Assembly: GCF_000384215.1 (NCBI RefSeq)
Contig: NZ_KB913032.1
Location: forward strand, 7,463,605-7,527,604
From: Amycolatopsis alba DSM 44262
GTDB taxonomy: Bacteria > Actinomycetota > Actinomycetes > Mycobacteriales > Pseudonocardiaceae
Reading direction: 5' to 3'
Length of the DNA: 64,000 nucleotides
Numbering within the stretch: the first letter of the stretch is position 1; every line of letters begins with the position of its first letter. The notes beneath the pieces are model-generated. The model had not been told where the DNA came from and did not search any database. It worked only from the letters and a program-made list of their open reading frames with translations. Made by a program: the position numbers and the translations under genes. Positions 1 to 8,627 of this stretch are shown here, one piece after another.

Positions 1-336
1 CGCAACAAGACGCACGCCGGCGACGGCGACGCGGCGGACGACGACCGCCCGCTCGACCCGGCCACCGAGCCGGCGCGGGTGCGCGCCATGTTCGTGCGCG
101 GCGACTGGACCCGGCGCGGCCTCGGGCGCGCGATCCTCGAATCGTGCCGTCTCGCGGCGAAAGCCGCGGGATTCACCTCGCTGACCCTGACCGCGACCAT
201 GCCCGGCGTCCCGCTGTACCGGTCGTTCGGCTTCACCGAAGTCGAACGGGTGATGATGACGACGCCCGACGGCGTCGACATCCCTGGGGCGATCATGGTC
301 AAAGACATCGACAGGCCGGATAGCATCGGACCATGA
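1..336 (+). CDS. GNAT-family N-acetyltransferase, 3' part
   Basis: The reading frame is open from the first base, so the 5' end lies outside the window. The visible 111 residues are the C-terminal half of a GNAT domain. They contain the acetyl-CoA loop WTRRGLGRAIL (Q/R-x-x-G-x-G/A type), and near the end the YRSFGFTEVE segment typical of the last strands of the fold. The acceptor substrate cannot be told from this part. The stop codon overlaps the start of the following LysE-type gene by 4 bp (ATGA), so the two are probably co-translated. Confidence 0.85.
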   Translation, partial: RNKTHAGDGDAADDDRPLDPATEPARVRAMFVRGDWTRRGLGRAILESCRLAAKAAGFTSLTLTATMPGVPLYRSFGFTEVERVMMTTPDGVDIPGAIMVKDIDRPDSIGP

Positions 337-959
337 TCTCCGGGGCTACCGCACTCTCGTTCGTCTTGATCTGCCTGCTCGGCGCCATGGCACCCGGCCC
401 GGATTTCCTGGTGGTCACCCGCAGCGCGATCCTCGGCGGGCGCAAGGCCGGGGTCGCGGCCGGACTCGGCATCGCGCTCGGCGTGTTCGTCTGGGTGGTC
501 GCGATCGCGCTCGGCGTCGCGGCGATCCTCACCGTGTCGGCGATCGCCTTCACCGTGGTGAAGCTGATCGGCGCCGCGTACCTGATCTACCTCGGGGTCA
601 AGGCGTGGCTGGCGGTGCGCCGGGGCGACTACAGCGAACTCAAGGACAAGGCGACACCCGTCGTCTCGACCAGGGAAGCGTTCCGCCAGGGGTTGCTGAC
701 CAACCTGCTCAACCCGAAGGTCGCCGTCTTCTTCCTCGCGCTGATCCCCCAGTTCCTCCCGCATTCGGCCTCGACCGCCCAGACCCTGCAGCTGGCGGTG
801 CTGGCCACGACGGTGGCCGTGGTGTGGACGTTCACCCTGGCGACGCTGGTCGGCTCACTCCGGCGGTTCTTCAGCTCCGGCCGCGTCCGGCGCGGGATGG
901 ACGCGGTGATGGGCACCTTCCTGGTCGGGCTCGGCATCAAGGTCGCCGTCCAGAACTGA
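333..959 (+). CDS. LysE/RhtB-family amino-acid exporter
   Basis: This 208-residue integral membrane protein has the family's opening pattern, a hydrophobic helix followed by GAMAPGPDFLVVTRSAILGG (residues about 17-36), and about six predicted membrane segments. It is normal length for LysE/RhtB translocators, which export basic or neutral amino acids or homoserine lactones by proton exchange. NLLNPKVAVFFLALIPQF near residue 120 is the second family signature. Translation is coupled to the upstream acetyltransferase by an ATGA overlap. The exported compound is unknown. Confidence 0.9.
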   Translation: MISGATALSFVLICLLGAMAPGPDFLVVTRSAILGGRKAGVAAGLGIALGVFVWVVAIALGVAAILTVSAIAFTVVKLIGAAYLIYLGVKAWLAVRRGDYSELKDKATPVVSTREAFRQGLLTNLLNPKVAVFFLALIPQFLPHSASTAQTLQLAVLATTVAVVWTFTLATLVGSLRRFFSSGRVRRGMDAVMGTFLVGLGIKVAVQN

Positions 960-982
960 CCGAAGGTGCCCATCACGCCACG

Positions 983-2041
983 TCAGAGCGCTTCGGCGGC
1001 GAGGCGGGTGCCTTCGACACGGGCGGCGATCTTGGCGAACGCGGTCTCGCGCGACGTCGAGGTGTCGTCGGCGAACGGCGAAAAACCGCAGTCGTCACAG
1101 GTACCGAGCCGGTCCGGCGAGATGTACTGGGCGGCGCGGAGGACCCTGTCCCGGACCTCCTCGGGGGTTTCGACACGCGGGTCGATCGGGTCGGTCACGC
1201 CGACGAAGATCCGCTGTTCCGGGCCTGCGTGCTCGGCGATCACCCGCAGCGCCCGCTCGGGATCCGCCTCGCTGGCCAGCTGGACGTAGACGTTGCCCAC
1301 CTTCAGCTGGAACAACGTCGGGAGCAGGCCCGCGTAGTCGACGTCGAGGCTGTGCACCGAGTCCTGGTCGCCGCCGGGGCAGGTGTGCACGCCGATCTTC
1401 TTCCTCTCCTCGTCGGAGAACCGGTCCAGCACGGCGTTGTTCAGGTCCACAAAGGACTGCAGCAGTCCGCCGGACGGGTCGAGCTTCAGCGACAACCTGC
1501 CTTCGGTGAAGTCGATCTGAACACTGTCCGCGCCCGCGTCCAGACTGCGCCGGATATCGGCTTCCGCCTCATTCACCAGGTCGGCAATGAACTGTTCTTT
1601 GTCATATCCGGCCAATTCTTCACCGGGATAGACGAGCCCGATCGCCGACGCCGCGATCACCGCCTGCTTCACCGGTTTGGTCGCGTGCTTCTTCGCTTCG
1701 CGCAGATAAGTGTCGGCGTAGGTCTGATAGCGGAAAGGTCCGGCGGTCAGCTTCGGAAGCTGCCGGGTGTGCCCGTCGGCGAAGGGGATGACGACGCCGT
1801 CGGACGCCAGGGAAGCGAGGCCCGCCAAGGGATACGTGGCGAAGCTGGGTTTGCCCTGTTCACCATCGGTGATGACCGGCGAACCGGTCTCCTCCAGTCG
1901 TTTGATGGTGTCCACGAGGGCTTTTTCCTGCAACTCGCCGAGCCCGTCGGCGTCGAGCCGCCCGGCCGCGTGCTCGCCGAGCGCTTCGACGAGATAGCCC
2001 GGACGGGGAATGCTGCCGATCGGTTCGGTGGGTATGGTCAT
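983..2041 (-). CDS. MetE-like cobalamin-independent methionine synthase family protein
   Basis: A 352-residue protein resembling only the catalytic C-terminal half of MetE. It starts MTIPTEPIGSIPRPG and carries ITDGEQ, a zinc-ligand-like HTC (VHTCPGGD) and the later CDDCGF motif. Stand-alone proteins of this kind transfer methyl groups from folate or another donor to a thiol, but few have been tested. The ATG at 2041 was chosen over an in-frame start at 2086 because GGAGGACG lies about 7 bases upstream and the conserved sequence begins there. It stands alone, divergent from the DUF3040 gene. Confidence 0.85.
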   Translation of the reverse strand: MTIPTEPIGSIPRPGYLVEALGEHAAGRLDADGLGELQEKALVDTIKRLEETGSPVITDGEQGKPSFATYPLAGLASLASDGVVIPFADGHTRQLPKLTAGPFRYQTYADTYLREAKKHATKPVKQAVIAASAIGLVYPGEELAGYDKEQFIADLVNEAEADIRRSLDAGADSVQIDFTEGRLSLKLDPSGGLLQSFVDLNNAVLDRFSDEERKKIGVHTCPGGDQDSVHSLDVDYAGLLPTLFQLKVGNVYVQLASEADPERALRVIAEHAGPEQRIFVGVTDPIDPRVETPEEVRDRVLRAAQYISPDRLGTCDDCGFSPFADDTSTSRETAFAKIAARVEGTRLAAEAL

Positions 2042-2298
2042 TGCTCTCGTCCTCCCAGATGGAGCAGCCGTGACCGCCATGGCCACAAGCGCAGAAACTA
2101 CCGATCACCCCCCTCTTTGACGATCTTTCCCCGTGCCGAGACCACCAATGGCGCAACCATTCGGACCATGAGGGCTGTTCCATTCGCCAATCCGTATAGG
2201 CCGTTATACAAAATGGGCGCGAAATTCGATGCTTACCCGACCCGGTACCGGGGTATTCCGTGGATGTCGACGGCCGGGGCGCGCCGAAGGAGAAACCG

Positions 2299-2565
2299 AT
2301 GCTGAGCCATCATGATCGGCAAGAGCTGGAGAAGATCGAGCGCTGGTTCGAGCTCACCGAACCCGCGCTGGCCGCCCGGCTCGGCTCCGGCAGGCCCGCG
2401 CGTCCCCCGTTGCTCCGGCTCGTGGTCGTCCTGACTCTCGACATCCTCGCCGGCTTGCTCATGCTGGCGGGCATGGTGCTGAGCAGCCCGGCCCTTCTGC
2501 TGACCGGGATGATCACCGTGACCACGGCGGTGATCGTGCATCTGTCCCGGTTCGGGCGCGACTGA
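2299..2565 (+). CDS. DUF3040 membrane protein
   Basis: An 88-residue protein beginning MLSHHDRQELEKIERWFELT, the soluble amphipathic start typical of DUF3040, followed by two closely spaced hydrophobic helices (about residues 37-80) and a short basic end. Proteins of this family are small actinobacterial membrane proteins of unknown role. The ATG at 2299 is preceded by AAGGAG at 2287-2292; an in-frame start at 2260 would add 13 unconserved residues. Confidence 0.85.
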   Translation: MLSHHDRQELEKIERWFELTEPALAARLGSGRPARPPLLRLVVVLTLDILAGLLMLAGMVLSSPALLLTGMITVTTAVIVHLSRFGRD

Positions 2566-2625
2566 CACCCTCCCGTGCGCCGGTAGAGTCCGGGCGAAAC
2601 GTCCGGTTCACTGGGAGGAAGACGC

Positions 2626-3051
2626 ATGCGGTACATGATCATCATCAAGGCGGACGAGGATTCCGAAGCCGGGAAGCTGCCGCCGATGGAGGCCTTCACC
2701 GCCATGGCGAAGTTCAACCAGGAGATGCACGACGCCGGAATCCTTCTGAGCGGCGAAGGACTCCAGCAGAGCTCGAAGGGTGCGCGGGTCACGATCGGCG
2801 CCGCCGGGACCACCGTCACCGACGGCCCGTTCACCGAAGCCAAGGAACTCGTCGGCGGCTTCTGGATCGTCGATGTCCCGTCGCGCGCCGAGGCGATCGA
2901 GTGGGCGAAGCGCTGTCCCACTCCCCCGAACAGCGACACCGTGCTCGAGGTCCGCAAGATCCTCGAAGCCGAGGACTTCGGCGAGGCCTTCACCCCGGAA
3001 CTGCAGGAGAACGAGCAGCGGATGCGCGACGAGATCGCCGAACGGTCTTGA
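2626..3051 (+). CDS. YciI/DGPF-domain protein
   Basis: A 141-residue YCII-related protein. It opens MRYMIIIKADEDSE and has the DGPFTEAKELVGGFWI motif (about residues 66-81) that names the DGPF subfamily. The fold is a ferredoxin-like dimer. DGPF proteins are often encoded next to ECF sigma factors, but no sigma factor gene is adjacent here. GGGAGGAAG lies 5-6 bases before the ATG. Biochemical role unknown. Confidence 0.9.
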   Translation: MRYMIIIKADEDSEAGKLPPMEAFTAMAKFNQEMHDAGILLSGEGLQQSSKGARVTIGAAGTTVTDGPFTEAKELVGGFWIVDVPSRAEAIEWAKRCPTPPNSDTVLEVRKILEAEDFGEAFTPELQENEQRMRDEIAERS

Positions 3052-3150
3052 GTGACAAGGCAAAGGTGTCGGCCGGGGTGGTCGTGAGTGGCGTTTCGGG
3101 TTCTGGCGGTCCTTACCACTCACGACCGTCGCGAGGGCGGTTGTCGCGGT

Positions 3151-3203
3151 GTCCTGAAGGCCCCCTTTGAGACGTTGAACGTCTCAAAGGAGGCCTTCAG
3201 GAC
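3151..3203. repeat. Long intergenic palindrome (hairpin family)
   Basis: Arms 3151-3176 and 3178-3203 pair with one mismatch around a single central base. The stem carries the AAGGCC(C/T)CCTT core shared with the other hairpins listed. It lies about 100 bp downstream of the YciI gene. It could act as a bidirectional terminator, but no T-tract follows. Confidence 0.8.
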
Positions 3204-3272
3204 ACCCGTGCACCTCTGGCTCGTTCACGGCCCCGCCCGGCCGACCCCGCGTCCAGTGAGGCCGGGCAGCGC

Positions 3273-3321
3273 CGCGAAAGCCACTTTCGGGACATCAGGC
3301 GTCGCGAAAGTGGCTTTCACG
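3273..3321. repeat. Intergenic palindrome, GAAAGCCACTTTC type
   Basis: Arms 3273-3293 and 3301-3321 pair nearly perfectly around a 7-base loop. Within each arm AAAGCCACTTT or its complement is itself semi-palindromic. The same core recurs as a shorter hairpin at 3855-3877. Confidence 0.8.
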
Positions 3322-3447
3322 ACACCCGCGGCCGCGAACTCGCGTGACGGAAGAGACGACACACGTGTCCAGATGGACGCCACGCGACGGACCCCATGAT
3401 CAACCGCGGCCACGATCCAGTAGGCACCTAAGACACCCTTGGCTCTG

Positions 3448-3705
3448 ACCCGAAACGCCACTCACGACCAGCTGTACCGACGTCTCACCGCCGCGTGACC
3501 GGCCGGACGGCTCGTGTGATCAGACGGACGACACGCGTGACTGCGTGGACGACACGATCGCGGCCGGGTGCCCGCCGTGAGTCGTCCACCTGGACACAGG
3601 TGTCGTCCAGCCGGTCACGTGTGCCGTCCGTCCAGTCACACGAAACCGCCCACCAGTAGGTACCTGAGACACGGATGGCCCTAACCCGAAACGCCACTCA
3701 CGACC
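3448..3705 (+). repeat. Full copy A of a repeat element made of 21-bp units in inverted triplets
   Basis: Three consecutive 21-bp units (3495-3515, 3516-3536, 3537-3557), each starting GTGA(C/T), face three inverted units (3581-3601, 3602-3622, 3623-3643) across a 23-bp spacer. Boundary motif ACCCGAAACGCCACTCACGA lies at both ends (3448-3467 and 3684-3703) in the same orientation. A second full copy, opposite in orientation, lies at 43572-43832. No protein-coding signal is evident. Confidence 0.8.
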
Positions 3706-3760
3706 CCCTCGGCCCACACCGTCGCGCCCCCTCTCGCGGTACGCGCGTGGCGATCCGCAA

Positions 3761-3815
3761 GTCCGTGAAGGCCTCCTTGAGGGACTCTGAGTCCCTCAAG
3801 GAGGCCTTCACGGAC
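3761..3815. repeat. Perfect 55-bp palindrome (hairpin family)
   Basis: Arms 3761-3787 and 3789-3815 are perfectly complementary over 27 bp around one central T. The arm starts GTCCGTGAAGGCCTCC. An identical 55-bp copy lies at 21905-21959 and a version with a paired base change at 30036-30090. Confidence 0.95.
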
Positions 3816-3854
3816 CGGACCCGGAACACGACCCCCGGTCTGCGGGTCGGCGGC

Positions 3855-3877
3855 GTTGCGAAAGCCACTTTCGCAAC
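3855..3877. repeat. Short intergenic hairpin, GTTGCGAAAG arms
   Basis: Perfect 10-bp arms at 3855-3864 and 3868-3877 with a CCA loop. It shares the AAAGCCACTTT core with the palindrome at 3273-3321 and lies about 65 bp upstream of the polymerase gene. Confidence 0.75.
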
Positions 3878-3930
3878 ATCCGGAACCGGCACGAGGGCGA
3901 GCGAGCACGGCACCTTCGCCTTGCCCTCAG

Positions 3931-3936
3931 TAGGCT
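3931..3936 (+). promoter_or_regulatory. Probable -10 box of the dinB-type gene; transcript likely leaderless
   Basis: TAGGCT ends 6 bases before the GTG start at 3943 and no Shine-Dalgarno sequence precedes that start. This spacing would place transcription initiation at or next to the GTG. Confidence 0.5.
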
Positions 3937-3942
3937 CACCTC

Positions 3943-4995
3943 GTGGCCGTCCAGGAGTGGGTGCTTCACGTCGACCTCGACCAGTTCATCGCGGCGGTCG
4001 AGGTCGCCCGGCGGCCGGAGCTGCGCGGCAAGCCCGTGGTCGTCGGCGGCACCGGCGACCCGGCCGAACGGGCCGTGGTGGCGACGGCTTCGTACGAGGC
4101 GCGGGAGTTCGGCATCCAGTCCGGGATGCCGTTGCGAACCGCCGCGAAACGCTGTCCTGACGCGATCTTCCTGGCGACCGACGCGCCCGCGTACCAAGAA
4201 GTCTCCGATCGGGTGATGGCGACGCTGCGGGAATTCCCGGTGGTGGTCGAGGTGCTCGGCTGGGACGAGGCGTTCCTCGGCGCCGCCATCGACGATCCCG
4301 AGGCGCTCGCCGCCGACATCCGGCGGGTGGTGGCCGAGGAGACCGGGCTGTCCTGCTCGGTCGGTATCGGGGACAACAAGCTGCGAGCCAAACTCGCCAC
4401 CGGATTCGCCAAACCGGCCGGGATCTACCGTCTCGTCCAGGAGAACTGGTGGGACGTCATGGCCGAGAAGCCGACGGACGCGCTTTGGGGCATCGGCACC
4501 AAGACCACGAAGAAGCTCGCCGAGGCCGGCTATCACACCGTGCTGGAGCTGGCGGGCGCCGATCCGGCGGACCTCGCCGTCCGGTTCGGCCCGAAGCTCG
4601 GCCCGTGGTACCGGATCCTCGCCGGGGGAATCGGCGACACCGAAGTCACCGCGACGCCTTATGTCGCACGGTCCCGGAGCCGTGAGACGACTTTCCAGCA
4701 GAACCTGACCGACCCCGACGCCATGGCGGCCGAAGTCGCCACGCTGGCGAAGCGCGTTTCGCAGGACGTCGCCGAAGAAGGAAGGCCCGCCGCGCGGGTC
4801 GCGGTCAAGGTCCGGTTCGCACCGTTCCTGACCCATACGCACAGCGTGACCCTGCCCGCACCGACCGCGGACCCGGCCGAGATCGAGAAGGCGGCCCTGA
4901 CCGTCCTCGGCATGTTCGACCTCGGCAGACCGGTCCGGCTGCTGGGGGTCCGGGCCGAATTCCTCTCGACGGCGGAGCGATCCGCGTCGCCTTGA
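3943..4995 (+). CDS. DinB2-type Y-family DNA polymerase
   Basis: A 350-residue Y-family polymerase. Catalytic acidic residues are visible in [12 protein letters not shown] (D11) and GWDEAFLG (D108, E109). The overall sequence ([35 protein letters not shown]) resembles mycobacterial DinB2 rather than DinB1, and the C-terminus shows no obvious beta-clamp peptide. At the sugar steric-gate position, where most Pol IV enzymes have Phe or Tyr and mycobacterial DinB2 has Leu, this protein has Ile16. From what is known of DinB2, such a gate admits ribonucleotides; that is inference here. Confidence 0.93.
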   Translation: MAVQEWVLHVDLDQFIAAVEVARRPELRGKPVVVGGTGDPAERAVVATASYEAREFGIQSGMPLRTAAKRCPDAIFLATDAPAYQEVSDRVMATLREFPVVVEVLGWDEAFLGAAIDDPEALAADIRRVVAEETGLSCSVGIGDNKLRAKLATGFAKPAGIYRLVQENWWDVMAEKPTDALWGIGTKTTKKLAEAGYHTVLELAGADPADLAVRFGPKLGPWYRILAGGIGDTEVTATPYVARSRSRETTFQQNLTDPDAMAAEVATLAKRVSQDVAEEGRPAARVAVKVRFAPFLTHTHSVTLPAPTADPAEIEKAALTVLGMFDLGRPVRLLGVRAEFLSTAERSASP

Positions 4996-5027
4996 CAGCG
5001 CTCGCGGCGCTTTGCCATCCTGGTTCC

Positions 5028-5116
5028 GGGCCGAGAGGCGCTGCGACGGAATTCTTCCGCCACGCTCGGCCCGCTGCGACAGACGTAAGGGCGCCTCCCA
5101 CCGCGGAGGTGCCTTT
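5028..5116 (+). promoter_or_regulatory. S-adenosylhomocysteine (SAH) riboswitch with overlapping terminator
   Basis: The core GAGGCGCTGCGAC followed by CCGCCACGCTCGG fits the SAH riboswitch consensus, upstream of ahcY as expected. P1 pairs 5028-5035 with 5065-5072, an inner helix pairs 5047-5051 with 5055-5059, and a 7-bp pseudoknot pairs GAGGCGC (5035-5041) with GCGCCTC (5091-5097). The latter strand also forms a terminator hairpin (5090-5098 with 5105-5113, one G-U) followed by TTTCTT. Ligand binding should therefore block termination and turn ahcY on (inference from pairing). Confidence 0.88.
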
Positions 5117-5248
5117 CTTGCGTCAGAACCCTTTTCCGGCCTTCTTCGTCGAGGCCGTGCGCTGAACGACCCCCGCACTGACACCGTCCTTTCCGCCACC
5201 GGCGAGAAGGACCGCTCCGCCTTGCCTTCCTTGATGATTGGAGAACCT

Positions 5249-6724
<1,476 letters not shown>

Positions 6725-6745
6725 GGTCCCGCCGCTCATCGCTGA

Positions 6746-6804
6746 GATGTCCCGAGCGCCACGTTTGAGACGGTGAACGTCCCGAGCGTGGCGCTCGGGA
6801 CATC
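6746..6804. repeat. Intergenic palindrome after ahcY
   Basis: Arms 6746-6763 and 6787-6804 are perfectly complementary over 18 bp, with GATGTCCCGAGCGCCACG at the base, and enclose a 23-base loop. It begins about 20 bp after the ahcY stop and may end its transcript. The stem sequence differs from the AAGGCC group. Confidence 0.85.
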
Positions 6805-6937
6805 CGCGCATTAGACCGAATGCGTGAAAAATGCGGCCGGATGGACCTGTTTCTCGCGGAGTGAGGCGGGAATCCCTTGAGTAGCCACACCCCGGCGGCA
6901 AGCAGGCCGGGGCGACTACGAAGGAGAAGGTGCCCCC

Positions 6938-7093
6938 GTGATCATTCTCGGCGTCATCCTGATTGTCATCGGTGTCATCGCCACCATCCCTGTCCTGTAC
7001 TCGATCGGGATCGCGCTCGCGGTCATCGGGATCATCCTGGCCGTCCTCGGGAACACCGGGAAGGCCATCGGCGGTCGCGCCCACTGGTACTGA
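6938..7093 (+). CDS. DUF6131-type small membrane protein
   Basis: A 51-residue protein too short for most gene callers. It starts GTG with AAGGAGAAGG at 6921-6930, 7 bases upstream. It consists of two hydrophobic helices rich in Ile, Val and Leu separated by a short turn, ending with GKAIGGRAHWY. This pattern matches the actinobacterial DUF6131 family (recognised from memory). Role unknown; a strong terminator follows directly. Confidence 0.75.
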   Translation: MIILGVILIVIGVIATIPVLYSIGIALAVIGIILAVLGNTGKAIGGRAHWY

Positions 7094-7105
7094 GCACCAG
7101 CACCG

Positions 7106-7143
7106 AAACGGACCGGGCACCCATGGGTGCCCGGTCCGTTTTC
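7106..7143 (+). terminator. Rho-independent terminator
   Basis: A perfect palindrome with 16-bp core arms (7108-7123 and 7124-7139, ACGGACCGGGCACCCA) flanked by AA and TTTT. It begins 13 bp after the stop of the 51-residue membrane protein gene. Confidence 0.85.
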
Positions 7144-7153
7144 GTGACATGAA

Positions 7154-7196
7154 GGGGTCCCCCGGCTCCGAGGGGGAGGGAGAGCCGGAGGACCCC
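7154..7196. terminator. GC-rich hairpin between convergent genes
   Basis: Arms 7154-7168 (GGGGTCCCCCGGCTC) and 7182-7196 pair with one mismatch around a 13-base purine-rich loop. It lies between the small membrane gene on the plus strand and the Cys-rich gene on the minus strand, so it may stop transcription from either side. Confidence 0.5.
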
Positions 7197-7306
7197 CGTC
7201 ATAGTTAACACATTCCCGGCCGCGATGTACACGGATGCATACACCTTCGAGTGGCAATCGGTCTCGATCACCCGAATCGGGCCGGGACTGGTGTATTGAC
7301 CGCCGG

Positions 7307-7519
7307 TCAAGAAGCTCGCAGCAGCAGCTGGGCCGAAACCTCGGCGCACGAGCAGCCACCGTCGACGTCGAAGCAGTCGATCGTCAGCGTGTGCCGGGCG
7401 AAGTCGAAGTCGACGCAGCCGTCTTCGCTGCATTCGGTGAAACCACCCTCGAGGTGGACCACCAGGGTTCCGTGACAGTGGTCGAGCCCGCCGGCGCAGA
7501 GCGCGCACTCCATGGTCAT
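7307..7519 (-). CDS. Cys/His-rich small protein, possible metal binder
   Basis: A 70-residue protein with eight cysteines (5, 8, 15, 30, 35, 49, 56, 58) and histidines at 14, 16, 22 and 43. The opening has CALCAGGLDHCHGTLV, and the end has DCFDVDGGCSC. The pairing of a CxxC with CxH and later CxxxxC suggests bound zinc or iron, which is inference. The ATG at 7519 has GGGAGG 6-7 bases upstream; a longer in-frame start at 7645 looks unlikely. It lies downstream of Ku on the same strand, but the link is only positional. Confidence 0.7.
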   Translation of the reverse strand: MTMECALCAGGLDHCHGTLVVHLEGGFTECSEDGCVDFDFARHTLTIDCFDVDGGCSCAEVSAQLLLRAS

Positions 7520-7654
7520 GCCGCCTCCCGCGACCAGGTCGAAGTTCTCCTCGATTGCCTTACTACCACCGAGGGACGACAGATCCTGGCATACGCGCGG
7601 CGTGTCGCGAGACCCGGCCCGGTGACATCGGGCACAACTGTCCACAAAGGAGAG

Positions 7655-8509
7655 TCAGGCGCTCTTCGGGGTTCGCTTGCCGGAAGCGGGCTTCTTGGCG
7701 GCGGTGGCCTTCTTGGCCGTCGACGGCTTCCGGCTCTTCTTCGCCTCGCTCACGCTGGCCTGCAAGGCCTCCATGAGGTCGACGACGTCGGCTTTCGCGC
7801 CGACGGCCTTCGGTTTCGTCGTCTCGTTCCCCGCGGCCTTGGCCTCGATCATGGCCTCCAGCGCCTCGCGGTAGGAGTCGGTGTACTTCTCGTGCTCGAA
7901 CACCGGTTCCGAGAGGGAGTCGATCAGCGAACCCGCCATCGTCAGTTCCTGCGGCCGCACCTGCGGCGGGTCCTCGTGCAGGAAGCCGAAGTCCGGGACG
8001 CGGACCTCGTCGGGCCACAGCATCGTCGTCATCATCAGGACGTCGCTGTGCACCCGCAGGATCGCGAGCGTCTCCCGCTGCCGGATGGCGACCTTCGCGA
8101 TCGCCACGTGGCTCGCCTTCTCCAGCGCGTCACGCAGGACCACGTACGGCTTGACGGCGTTCTTCTGCGGTTCGAGGTAGTAGGTCTTGTCGAAGTGGAT
8201 CGGGTCGATGGACTCCAGCGGCACGAACTCGAGCACGTCGATCGCCCGCGACGACGCCAGCGGCAGCTCGGACATGTCCTCGTCGGTGAGCACGACCATC
8301 TCGCCGTCGGGCAGTTCGTAGCCCTTGGCGATCTCGGCGTAGGGCACTTCTTCGCCGTCGATCGTGCAGAACCGCTTGTACTGGATGCGGCCGCCATCGG
8401 CCTCGTGCACCTGGCGCAGCGAGACGTTCTTGTTCTCGGTGGCCGCGTACAGCTGGATCGGAATGCTCACCAGCCCGAAGGACACCGAGCCCTTCCACAT
8501 CGAACGCAT
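7655..8509 (-). CDS. ku: Ku protein of bacterial non-homologous end joining
   Basis: A 284-residue Ku homologue that binds and bridges broken DNA ends as a homodimer ring and recruits LigD. It begins MRSMWKGSVSFGLVSIPIQLY and contains the beta-barrel core with RFCTIDGEEVPYAEIAKGYEL. The last 27 residues are a Lys/Ala-rich basic tail like those of other actinobacterial Ku proteins, which bind DNA non-specifically. GGAGG lies about 9 bases upstream of the ATG. A LigD-like gene lies 9 kb away (17374-18813), but no polymerase domain gene is in the window. Confidence 0.96.
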   Translation of the reverse strand: MRSMWKGSVSFGLVSIPIQLYAATENKNVSLRQVHEADGGRIQYKRFCTIDGEEVPYAEIAKGYELPDGEMVVLTDEDMSELPLASSRAIDVLEFVPLESIDPIHFDKTYYLEPQKNAVKPYVVLRDALEKASHVAIAKVAIRQRETLAILRVHSDVLMMTTMLWPDEVRVPDFGFLHEDPPQVRPQELTMAGSLIDSLSEPVFEHEKYTDSYREALEAMIEAKAAGNETTKPKAVGAKADVVDLMEALQASVSEAKKSRKPSTAKKATAAKKPASGKRTPKSA

Positions 8510-8627
8510 CGAGCCGCACCTCCACCGCCGTCACCGACCGTACTCACGCTCGGTAACAACGGTAGCCCGAAAAGACGCAACGCGACAGTCCCGCGAACCC
8601 GGTCGCGGGACTGCCACGGCTCCCGAA

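Larger units (their letters stand above)
3081..3469 (+). repeat. Degenerate partial copy of the 21-bp-unit repeat element, with boundary motifs
   Basis: Two 21-bp units (3344-3364 and 3365-3385), both starting GTG and containing GACG(A/C)CAC, match those of the full element next door. A boundary motif ACCCGAAACGCCACTCACGA occurs at 3448-3467, with its exact inverse at 3082-3101. The stretch 3418-3469 (CCAGTAGGCACCTAAGACAC and onward) is repeated at about 80 percent identity at 3653-3705. No convincing gene lies in 3052-3942. Confidence 0.7.

Noticed and set aside
2190..2215. GTATA-N6-TATAC repeat as a regulatory site before the DUF3040 gene
   Set aside because: Only 5-bp arms about 90 bp from the start codon and no second copy; too weak to list as a feature.
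605..2305. 566-residue plus-strand open frame
   Set aside because: It is antisense to the MetE-like gene; its composition (Arg, Gly and Asp from GC-rich antisense) shows no motif, and the minus-strand frame has clear family residues.
3155..3205. Hairpins read as classical Rho-independent terminators
   Set aside because: Most lack a T-run and one lies between divergent genes, so most were listed as repeats, with terminator function left open.
3344..3643. Possible CRISPR array because of regular 21-bp units
   Set aside because: The units are contiguous, vary among themselves, invert halfway and have no unique spacers or cas genes.
3675..4160. 161-residue plus-strand open frame beginning in the repeat block
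   Set aside because: It crosses two palindromes and then the polymerase gene in another frame; no ribosome site or family match.
7296..7310. TTGACC-gcc-GGTCAA inverted repeat as an operator
   Set aside because: It overlaps the 3' end and stop codon of the Cys-rich gene and is far from any start; more likely chance or part of a transcript end.
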